Source: Mycetocola reblochoni REB411 (GTDB taxonomy: Bacteria > Actinomycetota > Actinomycetes > Actinomycetales > Microbacteriaceae). Taken from it: 64,000 bases of DNA. A model generated the notes under the pieces. That model worked only from the letters and a program-made list of their open reading frames with translations. It had not been told where the DNA came from and ran no database searches. The DNA is taken from NCBI RefSeq assembly GCF_900163835.1, contig NZ_FUKR01000072.1:1-64000 (forward strand), in the 5' to 3' direction. Of the stretch, positions 1 to 9,102 are shown in pieces (position 1 is the first letter of the stretch; every line of letters begins with the position of its first letter). Made by a program: the position numbers and the translations under genes.

Positions 1-2
1 AC

Positions 3-647
3 CCCGAACCCTCCCCCGCGGCCGGCAAACCCTCCGGCATCGACCCCGCCACGGCCGTCCCGGCCGAGAGCGGTGGACCGGTCCGCGGAGACGACGGGCT
101 GCTCCGGACACCGTGGGCCGGAACCGACCCGCTGATGCGCGAGTACTACGACACAGAGTGGGGCTCCCCCGTCCGCACCGAGCAGGGCCTGTTCGAGCGG
201 CTGAGCCTGGAGGCGTTCCAGTCCGGACTGTCCTGGGCGACGATCCTGCGCAAGCGCGAGGCGTTCCGCGCCGCGTTCCACGGGTTCGACGTGGACGCCG
301 TCGCAGCCTTCGGCGACGCCGACGTCGAGCGGCTGCTGCAGGACGCCGGCATCGTCCGCAACAGGGCGAAGATCGTCGCGACGATCGGGAACGCCCGCGC
401 GACGGCCGCCCTGCGCCCCGAGGGTGGCCTTCCCGCGCTCATCTGGTCGCACCGCCCCGAGGTCCCGCTGCGTCCGCGCACCGTGGACGAGGTGCCGACC
501 TCGACCCCCGAGTCGGTCGCCCTCGCCGCCGCGCTCCGCGCGCGGGGGTTCCGCTTCGTCGGCCCCACGACGATGTTCGCGCTCATGGAGGCGACGGGCG
601 TCGTCGACACCCGCCTCGTCGGCAGCCACCGCCGCGGCACGGACTGA
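3..647 (+). CDS. tag: DNA-3-methyladenine glycosylase I (5'-partial)
   Basis: This base-excision-repair enzyme removes 3-methyladenine from alkylated DNA. The frame is open to the window edge and has no start codon before an internal ATG at 135. Family sequence (PWAGTDPLMREYYDTEWG) lies across that ATG, so the true start is upstream of the window. The core motifs LEAFQSGLSWATILRKRE (with the catalytic-type Glu), LVQDAGI-like LLQDAGIVRNRAKI and RGFRFVGPTTMFALMEATG are present. The first visible ~35 codons are a Pro/Ala/Gly-rich linker not usual for Tag, so the protein may carry an N-terminal extension. E. coli Tag binds zinc through Cys4, His17, His175 and Cys179; the matching places here read Thr, Tyr and non-ligand residues, and the C-terminal Cys cluster is missing. 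Family assignment is firm; the start is unknown. Confidence 0.9.
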   Translation, partial: PEPSPAAGKPSGIDPATAVPAESGGPVRGDDGLLRTPWAGTDPLMREYYDTEWGSPVRTEQGLFERLSLEAFQSGLSWATILRKREAFRAAFHGFDVDAVAAFGDADVERLLQDAGIVRNRAKIVATIGNARATAALRPEGGLPALIWSHRPEVPLRPRTVDEVPTSTPESVALAAALRARGFRFVGPTTMFALMEATGVVDTRLVGSHRRGTD

Positions 648-676
648 CCGGACACCCGACGGCAGCCGGGACGAGA

Positions 677-712
677 CGTCGGCGCCCCTCCGCGAACGGA
701 GGGGCGCCGACG
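677..712. terminator. Bidirectional terminator hairpin between tag and the DUF4190 gene
   Basis: A perfect 15-bp stem (677-691 pairs with 698-712) has a 6-nt GCGAAC loop. It lies in the gap between two convergent genes, so it can end transcription from both sides. There is no long T-run, which is common for GC-rich actinobacterial terminators. Confidence 0.8.
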
Positions 713-731
713 ATGCGAACCGGTCAGCGGA

Positions 732-1166
732 TCAGGACTCGTAGCTGCCGTACTCGTACATGAAGTTCGGGTCGTTCATGACCTGGTCCATCGCGGTGCC
801 GATCGCGGCGAAGAACACGAGGGCGAAGATCAGGCCGACCAGGATGAAGACACCGCCGACGACGATCCCGGCGATCGCCAGGCCGCGGCCCGTCTCCCCC
901 GTCTTGCGGATCTGCCCGAGCGCGACGGCGCCCATGATGATGCCGAGCAGGCTCGCGCCGACGAAGGGGGCGATCAGCGAGAAGATCGCGAGCAGGCTGG
1001 TCTTGCCCTGCCGGCTCTCGGGGACGAAGCCGTCCGGCGTGGAGCCACCGACCGGAGGCGCCGTGTACACGGGCTCACCGTAGGGGGCGGGGGCGGACGG
1101 AGCGGTCTGACCGTAGGCGGGGGTGGGCTCGTTCGGCGTGCTGGGGGTGTTCTCCGGTGTGCTCAT
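732..1166 (-). CDS. DUF4190-type membrane protein
   Basis: This 144-aa protein has a Pro/Ser/Ala/Tyr-rich cytoplasmic N-terminus (residues ~1-50, with repeated PAYGQ/PYGEP motifs). Two hydrophobic segments follow (about 55-85 and 93-125), separated by the short polar hairpin GQIRKTGETGRG. That layout matches DUF4190 proteins of actinobacteria, whose function is unknown. The C-terminus is acidic and Tyr-rich. The start ATG has GAGGAG-like sequence just upstream on the minus strand. It is followed by glyQS in the same direction only 31 bp behind its own start, but no shared function is suggested. Confidence 0.75.
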   Translation of the reverse strand: MSTPENTPSTPNEPTPAYGQTAPSAPAPYGEPVYTAPPVGGSTPDGFVPESRQGKTSLLAIFSLIAPFVGASLLGIIMGAVALGQIRKTGETGRGLAIAGIVVGGVFILVGLIFALVFFAAIGTAMDQVMNDPNFMYEYGSYES

Positions 1167-1197
1167 CTGGCACTCCTCTCGGTGTCGATCGGTGGGG

Positions 1198-2580
<1,383 letters not shown>

Positions 2581-2771
2581 GGTTCTCCAAGGAATACAAC
2601 GACGAGCAGGCCGGCTGCCAGGCTCCCGGCAAGTCTAGCGAGTAGCCGTGGGCGGGCCAGTCCCCCCGCTCTCCGTCCCACACCTTCTCCTCACAGCATC
2701 GATAGGAACGGCACAGAAAAGCTCCCTACGGTTGAAGCATCAAGCGAATCCCCCGATACCGAGGAGCCCCC

Positions 2772-3275
2772 ATGCAGAACCGACCCGCCATCCGCACCGC
2801 CGGAGCACTCGCCGGACTCGCCCTGATGGGGGCGCTCGCCGGGTGCAGCACGACAGCCGCCGACACGGACAGCCAGAGCAGCGGGGCCGCGGCCGGCGGA
2901 AGCGCAGCGGCGACCACCTCGCCCTCGAGCGAGTCGTCGGCGAGCACGGAGAGCACGGACACGGGCTCCGCCGACGGCGCCTACACCGACGGCAGCTACA
3001 CGGCGACGGGAAGCTACCAGTCGCCGGGAGGGCAGGAGAGCGTCGAGGTGACGCTCACCATCGCCGACGACACGGTCACGGCCGTCGAGGTCGTCGGCGA
3101 CACCGACAACGCCAACTCCACGCGGTACCAGTCCGAGTTCATCGGCGGGATCAGCGACGTCGTCGTCGGGGTGCCCGTCGACGAGCTCCAGGTCGACAAG
3201 GTCGCCGGGTCCTCACTCACCAGCGGCGGTTTCAACGAGGCGCTCGAGACGATCAAGGCCGATGCCGCGGCCTGA
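2772..3275 (+). CDS. FMN-binding domain lipoprotein
   Basis: This 167-aa exported protein has a lipobox LAGC (lipidated Cys25), a long Ser/Thr/Ala-rich linker (26-70) and a C-terminal FMN_bind domain (about 70-165). In this family FMN is attached covalently to a Thr/Ser in an SGAT-like motif; here the matching stretch is AGSSLTSGGF, so Ser would replace the usual Thr. The domain would sit outside the membrane and carry electrons. It overlaps the apbE gene by 14 bp, and ApbE is the enzyme that attaches FMN. The RBS GAGGAG (2761-2766) is 5 nt from the ATG. Confidence 0.88.
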   Translation: MQNRPAIRTAGALAGLALMGALAGCSTTAADTDSQSSGAAAGGSAAATTSPSSESSASTESTDTGSADGAYTDGSYTATGSYQSPGGQESVEVTLTIADDTVTAVEVVGDTDNANSTRYQSEFIGGISDVVVGVPVDELQVDKVAGSSLTSGGFNEALETIKADAAA

Positions 3276-4137
3276 GCACCGCTGGACGTTCGAGGCCATC
3301 GGTACGCACTGGACGTTGGAGAGCGACACCGCGTTCTCCGACGACGTCCGCACCGATGTCCTCGACGTCTGCGAGCGGTTCGACGCCGCCTGGTCGCGGT
3401 TCAGGGCCGACTCCGTCGTCAGCGGACTCGGCCGGGACGGCGGCGAGGCCACGATGCCGGCCGAGTCCTCCCGGCTGGCCGCGCTCTACCGCGACCTCGA
3501 ACGGGTCACCCAGGGTGCGATGACACCGCTGGTCGGCGTCCCGCTGAGCAGGCTCGGCTACGACGCCGGCTACCGGCTGCACCCGGACGGTCCGCCCGTC
3601 GCCGCGGCCCGCTGGGACGACGCCCTGCACTGGCAGGGCCGGGCGCTGCGGCTCGCCCGCGGTGAGATCCTGGACATCGGCGCCGCCGGCAAGGGGGAGC
3701 TCGTCGACCAGGTGACCGACGTCCTCCTCTCGGCGGGGCACCGCCGCTTCTGCGTGGACGGCAGCGGCGACCTGCGCGTGGTCGGCCATCGGGAGCAACC
3801 GCTCCGCATCGCCCTGGCCAAGCCCGGCGACGCCGGACTCGCCGTCGGTGTCGCCGAGCTCGCCTACGGCGCCCTGTGCGCGAGTGCGACGGACCGGCGC
3901 CGCTGGTCGGAAGGGCTGCACCATGTGCTCGACGGGCGGACGGGTACCCCCGTCACCGAGGTCCAGGCGAGCTGGGTCGTCGCCGAGAGCGCGATGATCG
4001 CCGACGCGATGGCGACCGCCCTGTTCCTCAGCCCTGCCGCGCCGCTCCGAGAGCTGGCAGAGTTCGAGTACGTCCGACTGTTCGTCAACGGGCAGGCGGA
4101 GACGTCCGCCGGCTTCCCCGGAAAGGTCCTCGCATGA
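3262..4137 (+). CDS. apbE: FAD:protein FMN transferase
   Basis: This 291-aa ApbE protein transfers FMN from FAD to a Thr/Ser of FMN_bind proteins, most likely the lipoprotein encoded just upstream. Motifs seen: N-terminal ERFDAAWSRFRADSVVS, central DIGAAGKGELVDQV, VDGSGDLRVVG, GRTGTPVTEV and the C-terminal AMIADAMATALFL. No signal peptide is visible, which suits flavinylation before or during export as in other Gram-positives. The start lies inside the end of the previous gene, so the two are translationally coupled. The stop overlaps an ATG (ATGA) that fits the start of the next gene but is in the wrong frame for it. Confidence 0.92.
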   Translation: MPRPEHRWTFEAIGTHWTLESDTAFSDDVRTDVLDVCERFDAAWSRFRADSVVSGLGRDGGEATMPAESSRLAALYRDLERVTQGAMTPLVGVPLSRLGYDAGYRLHPDGPPVAAARWDDALHWQGRALRLARGEILDIGAAGKGELVDQVTDVLLSAGHRRFCVDGSGDLRVVGHREQPLRIALAKPGDAGLAVGVAELAYGALCASATDRRRWSEGLHHVLDGRTGTPVTEVQASWVVAESAMIADAMATALFLSPAAPLRELAEFEYVRLFVNGQAETSAGFPGKVLA

Positions 4138-4191
4138 CAGCCCCCGCTGCCGCCCCCCCGCCGACTCGGCCCGCTCGCGCTCATCGACGCC

Positions 4192-5694
4192 GTGCCGATG
4201 CACCGTCTCGTCTCGGTGTCCCTGGCCGTGATCGGCGTGATCGCCGTCGTGTCCGCGGCCGTCGGCTCGCTCAGCTACTCGCCGCTCGCACTCGCCGTGT
4301 CGGCGACCGTCGGAGTCGGGGTCGCCGTCGCCGTCAACGCGGGCGCCGCCGCCCTGGCGCGCCGGAGCCCGCACCACGAGTCGGCGGTCATCACCGGCCT
4401 GATCGCGTTCTTCCTCGCCTGGCCGTCGCTGTCGCCGCTCGACCTCAGCGTCGTCGCCGGGCTCAGCGCCCTCGGCGTGGCATCCAAGTACCTGCTCGTC
4501 TGGCGGGGCCGCCAACTGGCCAACCCCGTCGTCGTGGCCGCCGTCGCACTGGGCCTCGCGGGGGTCTCGAGCGAGATCTGGTGGGTGGCGTCGGAGCCCC
4601 TGTTCCCCGCGGTGCTCGTGTTCAGCCTGCTGATCCTGCGCCGGACGAGGATGATGCTCCCGGGGCTGGTCTTCATCGTCGTCGCCCTGGCCGGCACCGT
4701 GCTCGGCAGCGTCTCCGGCGGGGCAGCCCTGCCCGACGCCCTCCTCGGCGCCCTCGTCTCGACGCCCATCCTGTTCCTGGCCGGCTTCATGCTGACGGAG
4801 CCGATCACCCTGGCGCCCCGGACGGCCCAGCGGGTCATCGTGGCCGTGGTCACCGGCGTGCTGTTCAGCGCTCCGCTGCTGCTGGCCAGCGTGCTGCATC
4901 TGCCCACCTCGCTCGGCCCGCTGACACTGTCCCCGGCGTTCGCACTGCTGGTCGGCAACCTGATCTCCTTCGCCTTCGGACCGCGGCGGGCGCTGCGGTT
5001 CACCGTGGCGGAGGTGGCGGAGGAGGCGCCGGCGGTGTGGTCGGTGTCGCTGCTGCCGGAGCAGCCCACGCGGTTCGAGCCGGGGCAGTACCTGGAGCTC
5101 AGCCTGCCGCACCGCCGCAGCGACAGCGGCGGCACCCGGCGCGTGTTCAGCATGACGACCGCGCCCGGCGCCGTCGAGGTGGGGCTCGGCGTGCGCGTCG
5201 ACGAGCCGGCGAGCACCTTCAAACGGGAGCTGAGGGCCCTGCAGCCGGGAGACCAGCTGAGCGCGACGCGGATCGGGGGCGACTTCGTCCCCCCGGCCGA
5301 TCCGCGCCAGGCGGTCCTGTACATCGCGGCGGGGATCGGCGTGACGCCGTTCCTGTCGCACCTGGCCGCGGAGCAGTCCGCGGGCGTCGACAGGGACAGG
5401 GTGCTCGTGTACCTGCTGAGGGATGGCGGGCCCATCCCGTTCCAGGACCGGCTCATGGCTGCGGGGATCCGGGTGATCGTCGTGGCACCGACCGTGCCCG
5501 ACGCGCTGCCGGAGGGGTGGAGCTACGCCGGGGCGTCACGCCTGACGGCCGACACCCTTCCGGCGCTCGTGCCGGACGTCGCGCACCGGCACTGCTTCAT
5601 CTCCGGCAGCCCCTCGGCCGTCGGCCAGCTCCGCCACGTCGTCCGGCGGGCGGGCGCGAGTCACGTGACCACGGACGCCTTCGCCGGGTACTGA
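4192..5694 (+). CDS. Membrane FNR-like oxidoreductase (NqrB/RnfD-like membrane part plus FAD/NAD domain), probably frameshifted at its 5' end
   Basis: The protein has ~500 aa. Residues ~1-270 form about 8-9 hydrophobic segments like the NqrB/RnfD flavin-bearing membrane subunits. Residues ~275-500 are a ferredoxin-NADP reductase module, with RFEPGQYLELSLP for FAD and YIAAGIGVTPFLSHL for NAD(P). It would pass electrons from NAD(P)H across the membrane to the flavinylated lipoprotein. The frame is open only from GTG 4192, which has no RBS. An ATG at 4134 with GGAAAGG upstream overlaps the apbE stop but lies in another frame. Removing one C from the C7 run at 4153-4159 would join it to this frame and give MTAPAAAPRRLGPLALIDAV. 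The gene is therefore either disrupted, phase-variable or affected by a sequencing error. Confidence 0.82.
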   Translation: MPMHRLVSVSLAVIGVIAVVSAAVGSLSYSPLALAVSATVGVGVAVAVNAGAAALARRSPHHESAVITGLIAFFLAWPSLSPLDLSVVAGLSALGVASKYLLVWRGRQLANPVVVAAVALGLAGVSSEIWWVASEPLFPAVLVFSLLILRRTRMMLPGLVFIVVALAGTVLGSVSGGAALPDALLGALVSTPILFLAGFMLTEPITLAPRTAQRVIVAVVTGVLFSAPLLLASVLHLPTSLGPLTLSPAFALLVGNLISFAFGPRRALRFTVAEVAEEAPAVWSVSLLPEQPTRFEPGQYLELSLPHRRSDSGGTRRVFSMTTAPGAVEVGLGVRVDEPASTFKRELRALQPGDQLSATRIGGDFVPPADPRQAVLYIAAGIGVTPFLSHLAAEQSAGVDRDRVLVYLLRDGGPIPFQDRLMAAGIRVIVVAPTVPDALPEGWSYAGASRLTADTLPALVPDVAHRHCFISGSPSAVGQLRHVVRRAGASHVTTDAFAGY

Positions 5695-5734
5695 CCCGGC
5701 GTAGCGGGCGCGCCGAGCCGGGCCCGGGGCGACC

Positions 5735-6307
5735 TCAGCGCAGCAGCAGGGCGCGCGCGTCGGCGACGGTGCGCTCCGCCTCCTCCGAGTTGATGCGCGC
5801 GAGCAGCATGGCCGCGAGGACGGCGGCCACGAGCAGCCGGGCCCGCACCGAGCGGTCGCCGTCGGACAGCGCGGGCAGTGCGGAGCCGAGCGCGGCGTAC
5901 ACGGCGTCGTGGAGCTCGCGCCGGTAGTCGTCGACGACGTGGCGCTGCACCTCGTCGTGGGCGGCGAGGCCCGCCGCGCTGTTGAGCAGCAGGCACCCCC
6001 TGTCGGCACCGGGCGCCCCGCCGACAGCCCGCGCGATCGCGTTGAGGTACTCGGCGAGCGCCGACGGATCGGCGGAGCTCCCGCTCAACCTCGCCAGCAG
6101 CGGGCCGACCACGTTCTCCCTGTAGTCGCGCACCGCGGCGTCGTAGAGCCCCCGCTTGCTGCCGAAGCTGTTGTAGATGCTCGACCGGTTCAGGCCGCAG
6201 GCGCGTTCGAGCTCGGGCAGGGAGACGGCGTCGAACCCGCGGTCCCAGAACAGCTCGCGGGCGGCACGGGCGACGACGGTGCGGTCGAATGCAGCGGTGC
6301 GGGCCAC
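5735..6307 (-). CDS. TetR family transcriptional regulator
   Basis: This 190-aa protein has an N-terminal helix-turn-helix (about 10-55: ARELFWDRGFDAVSLPELER, CGLNRSSIYNSFGSKRGLY) and an all-helical ligand-binding part with Cys-containing GCLLLNSAAGLA, typical of regulators responding to small electrophiles or quinones. It is divergent from the DUF1304 gene. The gap carries an 18-bp palindrome overlapping a TATACT box, so it probably represses its own promoter and the DUF1304/reductase pair. Confidence 0.88.
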   Translation of the reverse strand: MARTAAFDRTVVARAARELFWDRGFDAVSLPELERACGLNRSSIYNSFGSKRGLYDAAVRDYRENVVGPLLARLSGSSADPSALAEYLNAIARAVGGAPGADRGCLLLNSAAGLAAHDEVQRHVVDDYRRELHDAVYAALGSALPALSDGDRSVRARLLVAAVLAAMLLARINSEEAERTVADARALLLR

Positions 6308-6344
6308 GGTTCCTCCTGGACGGTTGCGTTTCCCCCAGCCTATA

Positions 6345-6362
6345 CTGAACCAACCAGTTCAG
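6345..6362. promoter_or_regulatory. TetR operator overlapping a promoter
   Basis: CTGAAC-6 nt-GTTCAG is a perfect inverted repeat in the gap between the TetR gene and DUF1304. A TATACT -10-like box (6341-6346) overlaps its left edge, with TGGACG (6317-6322) 18 bp upstream as a possible -35. Repressor bound here would block the rightward promoter. Confidence 0.7.
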
Positions 6363-6374
6363 AAAGGCTGCACC

Positions 6375-6764
6375 ATGGTCACCCTCACCGCCGTCCTCGC
6401 CCTGCTCGCCGCGGCCCTGCACGTCGCCATCTTCGTCATGGAGTCCGTGCTGTGGACGAGCCCCGGCGTCCGCGCACGCTTCGGCACCACGCCCGAGCAG
6501 GCCGAGGCGACCAGGGAGATGGCGCTCAACCAGGGCTACTACAACCTGTTCCTCGGCGTCATCGCCGCAGCCGGGGCGATCGCGCTCCTCACCGGAGCGG
6601 CGTCCGTCGGGACGGCGCTCGTCTACGCCGGCACCGGTTCGATGCTGCTCGCAGCCGTCGTCCTCGCCGCGACCTCGCCCGACAAGCGCAGGGCGGCCGT
6701 GACGCAGGGGCTGCTCCCGCTGCTCACCGTGATCGTCCTGAGCGCCACGCTCGCGATCAGCTGA
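6375..6764 (+). CDS. DUF1304 family membrane protein
   Basis: This 129-aa protein has four hydrophobic helices. Family motifs visible are HVAIFVMESVLWTSP near the first helix and the conserved NQGYYNLFL in the second. The biochemical function of DUF1304 is unknown; members often sit with TetR regulators and oxidoreductases, as here. The ATG at 6375 follows AGAAAGG at 8 nt. It is probably cotranscribed with the CurA-type reductase 58 bp downstream and controlled by the palindrome just upstream. Confidence 0.88.
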   Translation: MVTLTAVLALLAAALHVAIFVMESVLWTSPGVRARFGTTPEQAEATREMALNQGYYNLFLGVIAAAGAIALLTGAASVGTALVYAGTGSMLLAAVVLAATSPDKRRAAVTQGLLPLLTVIVLSATLAIS

Positions 6765-6822
6765 CCCGCGCGCCGAACCACCACCCACCCGCCCAGCCAG
6801 AGACTCCCGGAGGAACCCGACC

Positions 6823-7833
<1,011 letters not shown>

Positions 7834-7954
7834 ACCCTGTCGATGCGCCCCGCCCCGGGTGCCGCGCGACGGGGCGGGCGACACCGCCAGGCGGAGGGAC
7901 GGAACCGCGCCGGCCGCGACGGCCGCGACGGCGATGCCGTGGCACGATGAGGCG

Positions 7955-8374
7955 GTGACCACCCTTCCCGACATCGTCGTGTCCGCCCTGGCCCTGGTCA
8001 GAGGGCGCCGCGTCCTGCTGGTCACCGCCCGCGGCCGCGACGTGCTGTTCATGCCCGGCGGCAAGGTGGACCCCGGTGAGAGTGGTGCGGACGCCCTGCT
8101 CAGGGAGAGCAGGGAGGAGGTCGGGCTCATTCTCGACCCCGCGAGCGTCGCCGAGCTGTTCACCGTCCGCACCCAGGCCCACGGCGAGCCGGACGGACGC
8201 CAGGTCGCGATGACGCTCTACAGCGCGGCCCCGCTCGCCGGCACCCCCGGGGATCCGGTGCCCTCGGCCGAGGTCAGCGCCGTGCACTGGTGCTCGACGG
8301 CCGATGCGGTTCGCTGCCCTCCGGCCGGAGCCGCGGTCCTCGCGAGGCTGCACGCGCTCGACCTCATCGATTGA
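7955..8374 (+). CDS. NUDIX hydrolase
   Basis: This 139-aa protein hydrolyses a nucleoside diphosphate linked to another group; the substrate is not predictable. The full Nudix box GX5EX7REUXEEXGU is present at residues 36-58 (G36, E42, R50-E51, E54-E55, G57), with MPGG before it. I chose GTG 7955 because the protein aligns from TTLPDIVVSALALV onward, and CACGAT lies at a leaderless-mRNA spacing upstream. ATG 7934 in the same frame is an alternative adding 7 residues. The 3' end overlaps the convergent TetR gene by 11 bp. Confidence 0.88.
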   Translation: MTTLPDIVVSALALVRGRRVLLVTARGRDVLFMPGGKVDPGESGADALLRESREEVGLILDPASVAELFTVRTQAHGEPDGRQVAMTLYSAAPLAGTPGDPVPSAEVSAVHWCSTADAVRCPPAGAAVLARLHALDLID

Positions 8375-9005
8375 GCGGCCCGGGGCGGCCGACGAGGGCG
8401 GCCACGTCGGCCATGACCTGCGCGTAGCCGTCGGGCCCGAGGGCTTCTCCGCTGGCGTCGTCCGTGAGGATCGCCTGCATCGCGCCGGCCACGAGGTTCG
8501 TCGTCAGTGCGGCCTCCCGGGCGGCAGACCCGTGGTCCAGCCGACGCCGTCGCGGGTCGGCCTCGAGCCATCCGGTGAGGAGGGCCTCGAGCTGCGCCAT
8601 GATCGCCAGCAACGGCAGGCTGATCTGCGGACGGGTCTCGGGTTGCTCGCGAAGCAGCTCCATCCGGGCGCCGACGACCTCGCCGTGCGGCGCGAGATCC
8701 CCGAGCGAGGCCACGACGATTGCGAGCAGGGCGGCCGCATGATCCCCGTCTCCGACCCCAGAGGCGAGTATCGCCTCTGCCTGATCCGCAGGGATCATCT
8801 CGACGGGGATTCCGAAGATGGCCGCGTCCCGCGAGGGCATGTGGAGGAAGAAGGTGCTCCGCGCGATGTCGACGACATCACAGATCTCGGCCACGGTCAC
8901 ATTGCGGTAGCCGCGCTCCCTGGCGATCGCGACCGCCGCCAGCTGGATGCGCTGACTGAGCTCGTGACGCTTGCGCTCACGTCGGGGTGCGCGTTCCGTG
9001 CCCAT
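8364..9005 (-). CDS. TetR family transcriptional regulator
   Basis: This 213-aa protein has a basic N-terminus (RAPRRERKRHELSQRI), a helix-turn-helix at about 25-65 (VTVAEICDVVDIARSTFFLHMPSRDAAIFG) and a helical effector domain. Start ATG at 9005; a longer open frame upstream runs through the operator and is not used. It is divergent from the VWA surface-protein gene, and a large near-perfect palindrome starts 18 bp upstream of its start codon, suggesting autoregulation and possible control of the VWA gene. Confidence 0.87.
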   Translation of the reverse strand: MGTERAPRRERKRHELSQRIQLAAVAIARERGYRNVTVAEICDVVDIARSTFFLHMPSRDAAIFGIPVEMIPADQAEAILASGVGDGDHAAALLAIVVASLGDLAPHGEVVGARMELLREQPETRPQISLPLLAIMAQLEALLTGWLEADPRRRRLDHGSAAREAALTTNLVAGAMQAILTDDASGEALGPDGYAQVMADVAALVGRPGPLNR

Positions 9006-9022
9006 GACCCTATGATACCGAT

Positions 9023-9054
9023 ATGGACACCGTCCAATGTTGGATGGTGTCCAT
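9023..9054. promoter_or_regulatory. Large palindromic operator between TetR and VWA genes
   Basis: Two 15-bp arms, ATGGACACCGTCCAA (9023-9037) and TTGGATGGTGTCCAT (9040-9054), are reverse complements at 14 of 15 positions with a 2-bp centre. Each arm is itself partly symmetric (GGACACCGTCC, GGATGGTGTCC), which suits binding of two TetR dimers. It lies in the divergent gap, next to the TetR start. Confidence 0.8.
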
Positions 9055-9102
9055 TTTGGATCGCTGACACCCCCGTCTCCCGCATCGCAAGGACCCCCAC
9101 CC

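Noticed and set aside
3253-5361. A 702-codon open frame on the minus strand opposite apbE and the flavin reductase gene
   Set aside because: It is Arg/Gly/Asp/Gln-rich with no family motif, and both plus-strand genes under it have clear motifs. Long antisense frames are expected in DNA this GC-rich.
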